From Anthopleura xanthogrammica (Eukaryota > Cnidaria > Anthozoa > Actiniaria > Actiniidae), in NCBI GenBank assembly GCA_964019055.1, contig OZ025207.1:3178501-3242500 (forward strand): a stretch of 64,000 bases of DNA. Reading direction: 5' to 3'. The position numbers and the translations under genes were made by a program. The notes under the pieces are model-generated. The model saw nothing but the letters and a program-made list of their open reading frames with translations, had not been told where the DNA came from and searched no databases. This document shows positions 32,981-63,599 of the stretch, piece by piece (the first letter of the stretch is position 1; every line of letters starts with the position of its first letter).

Positions 32981-34267
32981 CAGACTAAAATATATTTTGA
33001 TATATTTTTGTGGTTAGAAATATTTTGTTTCAGGTTAATATCAACAGCAACAATATTCCTTTTCAGCTTGGGGGTAATGTTTTCCCATTTCAGACCATGT
33101 GTCATTCTCTAGAGTACCATTTCTTTGTTTATAGATGGTTGCACATGAGTATGCACTGGATATGAAAACCGTAAATCCTGTATTTAGCCCCCCTCTCAAA
33201 TAACCCCCCCCCCTTATAGAGCGAGATTTATAAGGCCGCACTCTAGGAAATCCTGACCCATCACACCACAACTGACCACATTATGACTGACCACACCACA
33301 ACCCACCACACCACAGTTGGCAACCAGACTTCAGCCAACCACATCTTAGACTACCACACCACAACCTCTGTTTTGGATGTTCATCTTCTTATGAAGGACG
33401 AACGTATGAAACACCAGTATAGTTACAAACAGTTTACACAGTGTTTAAAATTTTCCTTCTAATTCACAATTAGTCTCCTTCGCAGCTGTCATTAGTATTA
33501 GTGTCAATCTTGAAATCCCTCCCCACTAATAACAGCTTCAAAGGACTAAAAGCCGGCACACACTATCGTGTATATACTGTGGAATTTCTTTGAAAAATCT
33601 TGTCCCTGCAACAGAACTGGTTTGAATTCATGCGACCTGTTGCAGTGACAATGACTGAAATTGTTGTTGTTGAATCGTTTGTACACAAGGAGCTATTGTC
33701 CCTGTGGACACCATGTTGCAGCAACTTGCAACAACACACCAATGCCGTCCCAAGTAACCACTGTTTATGGCACTTTTTCCACTCTGGGGTGGATGGAAAG
33801 CCTTACAGGTCTAGGACCCAATTACATTAGTCATCAGTTCACATTATAGTGACACACTTTCTTCAGTTCAGATTATAATTATTACCAATTTTCGTACAAA
33901 TCTCATGAGGAAATATAAATTTACAAACAAAAATGTGCAATATTGAGGGACTGGGATAAGGTAACATGACATAATTATTATATTCTCCTTGGCAAACAAT
34001 GCCATGACCATTTTAAATGTGATCATTATCTGCGATTAATAACTTATTATGTATAACCTGTAAATTTAAAATTCATCTCAGTTCAACATAATTTTTTCAT
34101 TTGATGAATACAATGTTAATTGAACAAAAAGATACAAATAAATTATTGTGGAATAAAGAGAAATATCTTTTACCTTTGTGCCGTAATTGATACCAGGGTG
34201 GGTGGGTAGAGGACTTGTATTACACCACTTCCCGATCACACAGGAATTGCTGTTGCGATAACATAAG

Positions 34268-34350
34268 ATGGATGGCATGGTGGTGTAGTGGTTTACCACT
34301 CGCCTCTCACTGCTGTGGTTCAAAAGTGCTGATTGCAATAGGCCTGGTGA
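34268..34350 (+). mobile_element. SINE-like tRNA-derived head
   Basis: TGGTGTAGTGGTTTACCACT resembles an A box and GTGGTTCAAAAGTGC a degraded B box at tRNA-like spacing. The arms do not form a cloverleaf acceptor, so it is read as a SINE or pseudo-tRNA fragment. Confidence 0.45.
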
Positions 34351-34509
34351 TCAACTGTAGTTGGTTGCTGCAATCAACTGACCATGTATGGTTGATCAAT
34401 CAACACTCTGTTGCTAGAACTACTCTGACAATTATTTTTTTAAATTTATTGCAAGAATTGTATCAATTTATTACACTATTAATTTTTGGAAAAAATCTCA
34501 CAATTCTTT

Positions 34510-34690
34510 TAAGGTCTGGTAATAAGAGCAAAAAAATCATGCAGCTTGTGAATGTGGCTCATATCTACCACCCTGTGCAACAACAAAATTTTGTTGTGCC
34601 ACTTTGTTGCACAAAGTAGAAGATTTTTCTACTCCCTGCAACAGAAATTTTGTTGTGCGCAGGGTGGTAGTACAAGACACATTCACTCTC
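34510..34690. repeat. GTTGCA-rich foldback, family H
   Basis: Contains GTGCAACAACAAAATTTTGT and CCCTGCAACAGAAATTTTGT with CTTGCAACTCT. Relatives are at 44200-44525, 48445-48680 and 51507-51778. Confidence 0.6.
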
Positions 34691-35225
34691 TCACTTGCAA
34701 CTCTACAAAGTTGAGTATCAAGTTGCTCAAATTTGTTGCCTATATTACCACACTTTTAATCATGCTTGTACAAAGCTTAAAGAATCCTAGTCTGACAACT
34801 ACAAAGCACCGCATGCCTATATCATAGTTTACATACGAAACTTATCTTAGATTCATTGCCAAGATTTATAAAATCTCACAAAAAGCATAAAATAACTACT
34901 TATCATTCCATCTTGATGGTTTCAAAACTTTTAGTGTGAATAACAAGACCGATGGAAATGGATTTCCAAACTTAACCTACAAATTTGCTATTTTGCCTAG
35001 CAGAGAAAATGGGGGATTGCATTGTTTTGGGTGCACAGTACATTGTAGTTGACTAGGATTCGTTAATGATTTGAGGGAAATCATATATCAAAACAAAAAA
35101 TAAAACAAAATTCTGAGATATGGACACTATAATTTACACTGAACAGACTGAAGATTTGTTCACTAGCTGCGATCCACTAAGAATTCATATTAATCAATAT
35201 ATATAATATATATATTTTTGGTTTA

Positions 35226-35486
35226 CAGCGCTTTTCATATTTCTGCGACCTAACCACTCCAGATGTCTGGCATTTTAGCTCCCGTCAATCAAATTAACGA
35301 CAGGCCGAGTTCATTTCGATCGAGCGACAAGGAAATTCCCTCGACTAGACAGCCATTTTCACATGGGAATTTCTTTATTGTTTGCGATTGGAATGAATTT
35401 GGCCCATAGTAAATTTGATTGACAGAAGCTAAAACGTCAGACGTCTGGAGTCGGTAGGTTGCAGAAATATGAAAAGCGCTGTAAAT
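35226..35486. repeat. foldback element, family C copy 3
   Basis: ACAGCGCTTTTCATATTTCT ... GCAGAAATATGAAAAGCGCT, with inner CCAGATGTCTGGCATTTTAG and its inverse. Confidence 0.88.
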
Positions 35487-36604
35487 GTATACCATATTAA
35501 AATATATATTTTGTGTACTCCAGTTCAATAAAAATGATATTGATACCAGGACATTAGTTTGGACTAGTAAAACACCTCAGCTTAGGAATAATGCTTTCCC
35601 GTTTTGGACCACGTTATCATTCCCTTGAGAATAAGATTCTTTGTTTAGACCCATTTTCATAATTACGTGACCCAGACGACCAGATATCATTCTAGTCGTC
35701 TGAGTTTTTGACTTCCATCCGTCAAATTTTCAACTGTGAGCTACAAGGCTTAAAATAATTGCCAGTTCTACGCCGGTCAAGATGTCAGGCGTATGGGTGT
35801 ATGATATTTTTCTTAAATATGACTGGTCAACATGTCTGTTCAAAACCATATTTGACCGGTCAAGTACTAAATTTGGCTGGACATTGACAGTTGACTGGCC
35901 ATTATTTTGAGCTCTAAGCTAGTAAATTTTGTATCAACTGCAGCACCAAGACATTTTGGGCTGCCATTGGTCAAGTAATGGACCTTTTTTGAATTTGTAA
36001 AAACCGCTGTGTTCCTTGAATACGGACTCATTTATGCAGGGTTAGCCTCATTTCAGTGTTTAAATATTCACCAATACCAACAGTAAAGTAAAGAATGCAC
36101 AACTTCAGCATACAAAAACTTTGAAATTTCACGGACCTTCACTGGAAACATGAATATTCTGTGTAAAAATGAATCTGTAGTCAAGGAACGCAGCGGTATT
36201 GTACCAATTCGAAAAAGGTCTATTATAAGAATGGGTGTAAGCCACCCATGTAAAAGTACGGTATCTCTAAAAGTGCCTTTACTGGTAAAAAAAGAAATAA
36301 TATCCAAGGGAATAATACATTGCCTGACGATCTAATTGCAAGAAGGTTGTCATATAAAGATAAAAAATAAAAAATATGAATTAATTATTTTTAATTTATT
36401 CACTTTTTGAAGGTATAGACTGATATTTTTGAGATAATCTCAATATTAATATATTACTAAACAGTTATGCTCGTTAATTTAGGGGGCTTTAGAATCAAAA
36501 TGAAGAAAAATATTTCTAATTAATTCTTATTTGTTTTTTTTATTTTTATATGACAACATTCTTGCAATTATGTGTAATAAGTGGTTTCTAACCAACAGGT
36601 AGCA

Positions 36605-39600
36605 TTAACTTTGTTCATTAGTGAATATCTCTGGGCTGCCTTTCTTCATCCAAGACAGACCTGACTTGTGCGCATTGGCTGTTGGTAGCTTTCCTGATTT
36701 GCTCTGGGGGAAAAACAAGCAAATGATTTTAAAATGAAGAAATAGACCCCTCCTATGTGACGTCAAAGCAGCTCATTTTGAGGAAAAAACAAAAGAATTT
36801 CAATCTCCTGAGAATTGGAACCTATTGTTTTGTTCTCTAAATGAGCTGCATTCTGACGTGCTGCAAGGGGCTAAGCCTGTACTTGTAAATGACACCTGTG
36901 GTCTTCAAAAAAAGTCCCAGTATGGTTGAACCCCCCCCCCCCCCCCCTCCCACCACAAAAAAACCTTCAAACCATTGCATGCAAACAAATGTTTTATCTT
37001 GAGAAAATAGACCAACAGACCTTGGAGTAGAGTTTGATAGCTGGATGATGCTAATCACACTGACTGATAGCAAATTCTATGAGAGCAAGTAACACTAAGT
37101 CTTGTGGCAATAAACCACACTATTTGTGTGTGTGTAGGGAGGGGGGGATGACATATCTTGTAAGATTTTTATTCCCTACCTGACTCTCAAGTATTGTTTC
37201 TTTGACTTCCTCAATTTTTTGGGGTTCAAGGTCCATAAAACTGTATCAAAAGAAAGAATAACAATGACATATTGCAAACTTGGAAATAATTTAAAATAAA
37301 CCTCTTTAGTTTGGCATAATGTTTTCCCATTTCAGACCACATGTCATTCCCTTGAGTATCATTTCTTTGTTTAACGTATTAGAAGACACATGAATATGGA
37401 TACAACTCAAAAAAAGAATCTTATTCTCAAGAGAATGACACGTGGTCAGACCAAACAGATTGTCAGATTCTTGACTGATGATTGACAAATGATGAATAAA
37501 CCATTTCATGGTTCTCGTTGATCAACCTCAGCCTCGATTGCATGTAATTTATTCTTTAGAATTTGATTAAGGTAAAGCTCGTGGAATTTTTAAGTGTTTC
37601 AATTGTTTGATAATGTGTACATTCCTTAAATTACCGTGAGCTGTAGTCAAACTCTAAAGAATATATTATACACTATTGAGACTGAGGTTGATCCACGACA
37701 ACCATGAAATGGTCTATTGGACAGATTGATTCTTGATTTGAGAATGATCACTTCCATGGTGAATGGGTGGATACACTAACAGAGACAGACTAACAGAGAG
37801 ACAGACAGACAGATGGATAAAGGGATAAAGATCAGGGCTCAAAATAACAGTTGATCAACGGTCAATGTCCAGCCAAATTTGGTACTTGACCAGTCAAATA
37901 CAGTTTTGAACAGACATGTTGACCGGTCATATTTGAAAAAAATAAATAAATAAAATATCATTAGCCAGACATTTTGACCGGCGTATGACTGGTCGTTATC
38001 TTGAGCCCTGAAGATGGATAGGTAAAAGGACAGGATAGATGGACTACACTATACAGTAGTTTTTAAAACCAATCAACTTACCGAATACAATGGGGGTCAT
38101 CGTCGACAGGAATGTGTAGCTGATTATGACACTTTCTTAAGCATTCGTTGACTTTTTGCTTAAAACTTTCTTTATCATTCTCATACCTATTGATACAACA
38201 AGAATAACATCAATTCAAATTTAACACTTACAGTGCTTCCCGATTACACACATGAAATCGTACAATTTGCCGTCCCAACAAAGTAGGTTTTGGTGGATTT
38301 CAATCAAGGTGTTTCCATGACATTTCAAAGGCATGTGACCTTGAAAACTTTGTATTTTCCGAAAATCGTACAATTTCGTGAGTGTGACAGAGAAGCGCAG
38401 TAAGTACAAAAATTAATAATTGGGTATCAAGGAAAACTGATTACACCCATTTTCATAATTATGCTACCAACACAGTCAAAGACATCTTCATTTTTGGCTG
38501 TTGATCAAAAATTTACCAGCTCAGATTATTGAAAATTTGATTGACAGAAGCCAAAAACCCAGACGACTCGAATAATAGCTAGTTATCTGGGTCATGTAAT
38601 TTTGAACAAGTTGTAACACTTACGCATTAGCTGCTTCTGGATTCACAGGGTCTCTTGTATCAATTTTATAAAAAATTCTTCTAGTATATAAAAGGACTTG
38701 CCAAAGATGATTCACACTACGCCTGCAAGATAAAAAGAAATAAATAAGTATTAAGCTGGGGAAGCATAACTTAGTATTTATTTCAGTCAGTTTAGTCAGT
38801 GTCATGATATGAAGAAGAATTGTTTTTTGGTTGTCCTTCAAAAAATACCTTCAAATTTAATCAAACCGTGAAACAATTAACCTCTGGGCTGGTCTAAGTC
38901 AGGGAACGGCTAACTCACAGATCAAACCCTGAAGCAACCTCAGGGCTGATCTAAGTCAGGGCATGGCTAACTCACAGATAGAACCCTGAAACAACCTCTG
39001 GGCTGATCTTAGTCAAGGCATGGCTAACTCACAGATTGAACCCTGAAACAACCTCTGGGCTGATCTTAGTCAAGGCATGGGTAACTCACAGATCAAACCC
39101 TGAAACAACCTCTGGGCTGATCTTAGTCAAGGCATTGCTAACTCACAGATTGAACCCTGAAACAACTTCTGGGCTGATCTAAGTCAGGGCACGGCTAACT
39201 CACAGATCAAACCCTGAAACAACCTCTGGGCTGATCTAAGTCAGGGCATGGCTAACTCACAGATTGAACCCTGAAACAACCTCTGGGCTGATCTAAGTCA
39301 GGGCATGGCTAACTCACAGATTGAACCCTGAAACAACCTCTGGGCTGATCTAAGTCAGGGCATGGCTAACTCACAGATTGAACCCTGAAACAACCTCTGG
39401 GCTGATCTAAGTCAGGGCATGGCTAACTCACAGATTGAACCCTGAAACAACCTCTGGGCTGATCTAAGTCAGGGCATGGCTAACTCACAGATTGAACCCT
39501 GAAACAACCTCTGGGCTGATCTAAGTCAGGGCATGGCTAACTCACAGATTGAACCCTGAAACAACCTCTGGGCTGATCTAAGTCAGGGCATGGCTAACTC

Positions 39601-42600
39601 ACAGATTGAACCCTGAAACAACCTCTGGGCTGATCTAAGTCAGGGCATGGCTAACTCACAGATTGAACCCTGAAACAACCTCTGGGCTGATCTTAGTCAG
39701 GACATGGCTAACTCACAGATCAAACCCTGAAACAACCTCTGGGCTGATCTAAGTCAAGGCATGGGTAACTCACAGATTGAACCCTGAAACAACCTCTGGG
39801 CTGATCTTAGTCAGGGCATGGCTAACACACAGATCAAACCCTGAAACAACCTCTGGGCTGATCTTAGTCAGGGCATGGCTAACACACAGATCAAACCCTG
39901 AAACAACCTCTGGGCTGATCTAAGTCAGGGCATGGCTAACTCACAGATTGAACCCTGAAACAACCTCTGGGCTGATCTTAGTCAGGGCATGGCTAACACA
40001 CAGATCAAACCCTGAAACAACCTCTGGGCTGATCTTAGTCAGGGCATGGCTAACTCACAGATTGAACCCTGAAACAACCTCTGGGCTGATCTTAGTCAGG
40101 ACATGGCAATGAGTATTGATTCTTACCTCCATTTGGGAAATGCTCTTTTTACATCTAGCTCTCCTGTTTCTATATTTACTACAGGGTGAAAGATTGGAGG
40201 CTTGAAGACTAATTTCTGAATAGAGAGAACGAGTAAAAGCAAAAGGTTATGGCACATGAAATATTTCAGTCTTTACAAACTTCCACAATTTTTTTTAATG
40301 TAATGTTGTTTTTCAGTTTCTTAAAATGACATCTGGTATTTTAAATGACACAAGTTGACAGAAATGCCAAGAATATGTCAGGTTTTCCACTTGACATTGA
40401 TCCAGTTTGCACTTAAAGAGAATTGACCTTTTGGGCTTGGGAGTAATGTTTTCTCATTTCATACCATGTATCATTTTCTCGAGAATAAGATTCTTTGTTT
40501 GAGTTGTATCTAGATATTCATGACACCGAATAGACCTCTCTACCTTGGGCGTAATGTTTTCAGACTACGTGTCATTCTCTTGAGAATAAGATTTTTTGAA
40601 TTGTATCCATATTCATGTGTCTTCTCATGCACAACCATTAACAAAGAAATGATACTCAAGGGAATAACACATGGTCTGGAATGGGAAAACATTAATCCCA
40701 AGGTGGGTGAATAAGGATAAGAGGTGTTTTTCTTATTAATTTCCGGTGTGATTATAATTGTAATAGTGGTAGATCTGCTCTTGTTTTATGATACTTACTG
40801 GACATTCTCCATCAGGATAGTTGTCAGGTACAGTCATGATGAACTTAAATGCTCCGTTTTGATATGACCCCATGCGAATAAAAATAACACCATACCAGAC
40901 TGACAACAAAAGAAAAACCAAAAATTATGAATTTTGTTTTTTCTCAACTCTCAATATTTTTCTCTGCTTCATGTCAGGTAACATAACACAGAGAGTTTCA
41001 GAGAAATATAGCTCACTTTTGCACTCATGCTGCAGTGTGCAGCTAAAAATCACTGGAATTGGCAGAATACAAGAGAAGTGTTATGAGAAGCATGGCATGT
41101 AGTGGAGAGCTTCTCAATATTTCTCGAGTGTTCTGACAATCCCCAAGTGCTTTATAACTTCACACAGCACAACAAGCAAGTTTTTTATTTCTCTTATAAA
41201 ATACAAATTTGAGTAGCCATTATTTTTGATACAAATTACGAATTAACAAGTCAGCGTGCTTTCAAAAGCATGTGCCCCAAATATTTTTATTGTTTTGACC
41301 CCCAGCTGGTAGGGATTTAGTACAAAGATCAATCTATTTAACAATTAAAACAGCTTCCTTGTTCTCTTCAGTAATACAGCACTTAAGAAGTAACATAAGT
41401 GCACTTCTTGGGTGTTTTCAGCACTTCCTAAATGCCGTATTACTGGACAGAGCACAGAAAAAAAGCTGTTCTATTTGTTTATCATAAAGAAAGAAAAAGT
41501 ACTTTGTAGTTTTCAATGCTTTTTTCTTACACTTCTTTGCAAAGTTGGTATTGTGCACACAGACGGCATCAGCAACCTTGCTCTGTTCGCCAATATAGCA
41601 CAGTTCTTGACCAATCAAAGTGCACATACTGTACTTTATAAAATACTTCAGATATAACGCGTGTTCTGATTGGCTGATAGCTGTGTTTACATGAGGCTAT
41701 GTAAACACGGCAATTTCAATATTTTATAAAACAAATAGAAAACATTATGCCGTGTTTACATAGCCTGATATAAACACTCGGGAAGGTTTGGGAGAAGTCT
41801 TGAGCTCTGTGTAAACCTCACCTGCGGCTCGGTTTTACACAACAGCTCTCGTCTTCTCCCAAACTTCCCTCGTGTTTATATCAAGCTATGTAAACAGGGC
41901 AAACGTTTTCTATTTGTTAAATCTAAGCTTTAGAACCCTTGCACATGACCTCAAAGCAGCTCAATTTGGAGGGCAAAAGAAAGAAATTTCAATCTCCTGA
42001 GAATTGGAAGTTTTGTCCTCTAAATTGAGCTGCATTCTGACGTGCTGCAAGGGGTCTGTCTATAATATATATAATATATATTTATAATAAAATGTAGGAT
42101 AAAAAGCATGACTCACCAAGAGGAGACTTGGCAGCAGGTAAAACATAAACTCCTGGCAATCTTTTACTTCTCAACTGGTTACTAATAAAAACACAAAGCA
42201 TATAAGATTAATTAATCGATACCTGATACCTGTTATACGGGATAACTACGAGGATCAACCTTTGCAAATGACCTATGCTTGGATCTACTTAGATTAGATT
42301 ACAATGGCAAATTATGCTCTTTAAAAAATACTTTATAGCAGACAAAAATAGCAGAGGGAATACTAAATAGTTATTTAGCTCAAAGAAATTAAAAAAGCTT
42401 ACATAAACAAAAGCTTACATAAACAAAAGCGTATTAATTCTGAAGATTCACTAATTAAGCTCATACTTACTATTCAGCCATTAAAGTATACTCCAAAAAA
42501 TAAGGCCCGTAAGCCTTCGCTGGAAGTGGAGTTGAGTTAGATGGAGATCTTTTTCTAGCTATCGATAGGTTCATAGATTCTTCTTCTTCTGGAGAAGGTA

Positions 42601-43094
42601 GACTTGGCAAAGATTTCCGTCCTTTTTGTGGTTCTGAGGTCGAAGAAGATGGCGAGCCATCTTGGTTGAATTCTTTACGAGGACTTGTTGGTGATTGTCG
42701 CTCGTCTAAGTCTGTTAAAAACAGCTGTTGAGGATAAGCGAATAATTCAGTTAATATAAAACATTGTTGGAGTTTAAAAAAGTAAATGTTTTTGTGCCTG
42801 AGGTGATGGAATGCCAACGCATTGAAACTTTGTTTGGAATTTGGTCTCGTAAAATGATCATCACAAGAAAGCTTCGCGAGAAAAATATATTTTGCAAACT
42901 GTAAATAAAAAATCTCATTTATAAGAAAATATCTAAAACAAGGAAACTGGTTAATAAGGTATCCAAGAGCGGAATTGTATAAACTAAACGATTCGGAACC
43001 GAAGAGTAAACAATTATTGACGGTAACTCAAGTAACGTTATTTTAAAACTATTTGTCAAACCTTCTTTTTGAGTTGATGAGTCACGTTTAACAT
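36605..43094 (-). CDS. AKTIP: AKTIP/FTS, inactive E2-like protein
   Basis: Ubiquitin-E2 variant of the FTS-Hook-FHIP complex, linked to dynein-driven vesicle transport and AKT1 signalling. Exons 43062-43094 (tentative), 42471-42724, 42117-42181, 40799-40899, 40127-40215, 38624-38722, 38082-38186, 37180-37240 and 36605-36703 give 301 residues (human 292) with all phases consistent. Seen: a Ser/Pro-rich N-terminus with [10 protein letters not shown], then [14 protein letters not shown] (UEV start), [88 protein letters not shown] and a C-terminal GLSWMKKGS. Where active E2s have the catalytic Cys after HPNV...G there is LDVKRAF, so it should not carry ubiquitin. The first exon ([11 protein letters not shown]) rests only on frame and splice signals. 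The intron after 40127-40215 is filled by a 57-bp array. Confidence 0.93.
36743..36873. repeat. foldback element, family A copy
   Basis: TAGACCCCTCCTATGTGACG start and GACGTGCTGCAAGGGGCTA end. It lies in the last AKTIP intron, 39 bp upstream of the last exon. Confidence 0.87.
37299..37455. repeat. foldback element, family B copy
   Basis: CCTCTTTAGTTTGGCATAAT start, CCCATTTCAGACCACATGTC arm and inverse GAATGACACGTGGTCAGA; the right end is lost. Confidence 0.78.
37497..37716. repeat. foldback element, relative of 23112-23378
   Basis: TAAACCATTTCATGGTTCTC and CAACCATGAAATGGTCTA ends, with the same CCTCAGCCTCGATTGCATGT / ATTGAGACTGAGGTTGAT inner arms. Confidence 0.8.
38862..40107. repeat. 57-bp tandem array, about 22 copies
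   Basis: Highly uniform units with CTGAAACAACCTCTGGGCTG, then TCTAAGTCAGGGCATGGCTA and ACTCACAGATTGAACC. The array fills about 89% of one AKTIP intron and stops 20 bp from an exon donor. Part of the unit (AACCCTGAAACAACCTCTGG) is also the 3' part of the SINE copy at 26833-27024. There are no spacers, so it is not CRISPR-like. Confidence 0.96.
40530..40712. repeat. foldback element, family B copy with an extra arm upstream
   Basis: TAGACCTCTCTACCTTGGGC ... AACATTAATCCCAAGG, with GAATAAGATT and inverse AATGATACTCAAGGGAAT arms. A second left arm fragment lies just upstream at 40425-40510, as if one copy inserted into another. Confidence 0.78.
41050..41225. repeat. repeat related to 96-545
   Basis: GGCAGAATACAAGAGAAGTG ... 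CTTCACACAGCACAACAAGC, then a T-rich end. It lies in an AKTIP intron. Confidence 0.68.
41640..41925. repeat. foldback element, family G copy 1
   Basis: CTATGTAAACACGGCAATTT ... AAGTTTGGGAGAAG-type arms around CTTGAGCTCTGTGTAAACCT; the right end has CAAGCTATGTAAACAGGGCA. A second copy is at 55395-55678. Confidence 0.85.
41931..42058. repeat. foldback element, family A copy
   Basis: CCCTTGCACATGACCTCAAA start and GACGTGCTGCAAGGGGTCTG end. It lies about 60 bp beyond the donor of AKTIP exon 42117-42181. Confidence 0.85.
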
Positions 43095-43377
43095 CTTTTT
43101 TCTGCTCGTTTTAAGCCTTTGGATTGTACATTTTTAGCCCAGCCGTTAGTACAGTGAATGGTCTATAATTTAGATTCTTTAGGACTTGTTAGCATTACAT
43201 TATCACTTCAAAATTGAATCCCAAACACGAGACAACAACGACAGACTGATAGAATATTCATAACAAGACAGACGCCATTACCAACCGTCACGTGATATGG
43301 ATGGAATGACGGACCGTAACACAGGGAGCCCATACTTGGTTAAGGGAACGATCGTTATTTTCTTGGGGGGAGGGGGG

Positions 43378-43600
43378 ATAGAGCTGTTAAGTTGTGACGT
43401 ATTTCCGGGTCCAACTGCTCACAAAAACCGATGAAATAAATCGAAAAATATTATCAGTGAACCAACCTCCACCAGAAACAGTTAGAACTTAGGACAACAA
43501 ATCCTGTCACGAAGAAAAAGTAAGAAAAATGCTTTTTGTTTTGGACCCGGAAGTTGTTTTTCTATACGAGTAACGTCATACTTAACAGCCCTATATGGGG
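43378..43600. repeat. foldback element, family K copy 1
   Basis: Ends ATAGAGCTGTTAAGTTGTGA and CATACTTAACAGCCCTAT, with inner arms TTCCGGGTCCAA and TTGGACCCGGAAG. It lies about 290 bp upstream of the AKTIP start. A longer-diverged copy sits before the nested gene at 45728. Confidence 0.75.
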
Positions 43601-44199
43601 GTTGTCCTAGGATTTAGGGAGGGATCACTTCTATTTAGACAACTTGAGGGGAGATCATGCAGTTATACATCACGGACAGGTATCAAGGGGGGAATAATAT
43701 CAAACTGCAGACTCCAAGGTTTGTCTCAAACCTATTTTGAAAAGTTGCGCATCGTCAATTTCTTTACACAAGCCTTCTGGAAATTTGGTTAGGCTTTTTC
43801 CGTACCTTCGCACTCCCCGAGAGTACTCTGTTGTCTTCAATGTGTCATTTTGTTTTTCTTAATTTTTTTTTTTTTTGCTTTCCACTTCCAAATATTATTT
43901 TTCCAATTCTTGGATTTCGGAGTTGATTTATTAACGAAAATAAAACGAATATAGTTAATAAATACGTAGTATCCTTTATTTGTTTTTCTTTCCTTCATTC
44001 ATATGAACTGTACAATACAATACAAAGTAATAAAAATACACTAATATAATTTTTGCTTATTTTTGGGTTTGTTTTTGTACTCAAAACTTATCTGATAGAA
44101 GCGATTTACTGGTCAAAAACAGAATTGTAAGTACCGGTTATTCCAAGCCTGCTTGGTGCTGGAGGGTGCGGAAATGCGAGAAACAAAATCGTGCAACAT
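43601..44199. other. gap between AKTIP upstream region and DHX38 3' end
   Basis: Single-copy sequence with a poly-T run at about 43862-43876 and AT-rich stretches. No exon or known RNA seen; part is presumably the DHX38 3' UTR and downstream flank. Confidence 0.4.
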
Positions 44200-44525
44200 G
44201 TCGCGCAACATTGTTGCGTCGCAAGCTGCACAGACAATGAGGCTCGCATTACCACCCCTTGCATCAACAAAATTTTGTTGCGCGACTTAATTGCACAAAG
44301 TAACGCCTTCTACTCTCTGCAACAGTGAAAATTTGTTGCGCGTGGGTGGTTGTAATACGAGCAATATTCGCTCTGCAACTTGCAATGCAACAATGTTGCG
44401 CGACACTGAAGTCGCACGATTTTGTTTCTCGTATTTCCGCGCCTTTTATTCGCTCTGCAACTTGCAATGCAACAATGTTGCGCGACACTGAAGTCGCACG
44501 ATTTTGTTTCTCGTATTTCCGCGCC
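44200..44525. repeat. foldback, family H, with a duplicated right arm
   Basis: Rich in GTTGCGCGACA and its inverse TGTCGCGCAACA. An arm of about 80 bp (ATTCGCTCTGCAACTTGCAA to TTTCCGCGCCTTT) is repeated directly at about 44368 and 44448. It lies immediately past the DHX38 stop. Confidence 0.75.
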
Positions 44526-44594
44526 TTTAGCCGGTTGTTTCAAGGCTCACTAGATGGTAGGTTGATGCTTGAGTCCATTCTTTTAAAATGAAAT

Positions 44595-63538
<18,944 letters not shown>

Positions 63539-63599
63539 CTTTATTGTCAAAAACATTATAGAAATGTTAAATAATAAATAAAATAAAATAAATAAATGG

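Larger units (their letters stand above)
32981..36604. other. repeat-rich gap between C8orf82 and AKTIP 3' ends
   Basis: Holds a truncated family B arm (33065-33150), C-rich and CCACACCACA-type simple sequence (33195-33365), a palindrome fragment related to 21451-21727, a SINE-like head at 34268, a GTTGCA-rich palindrome at 34510-34690, a family C copy at 35226-35486, another family B fragment at 35577-35655, and AT-rich sequence. On the minus strand, an AATAAA signal lies about 65 bases beyond the AKTIP stop. No exon recognised. Confidence 0.5.

Noticed and set aside
38862..40107. Possible CRISPR array
   Set aside because: Units are contiguous 57-bp copies without unique spacers, inside an animal gene intron; it is a satellite.
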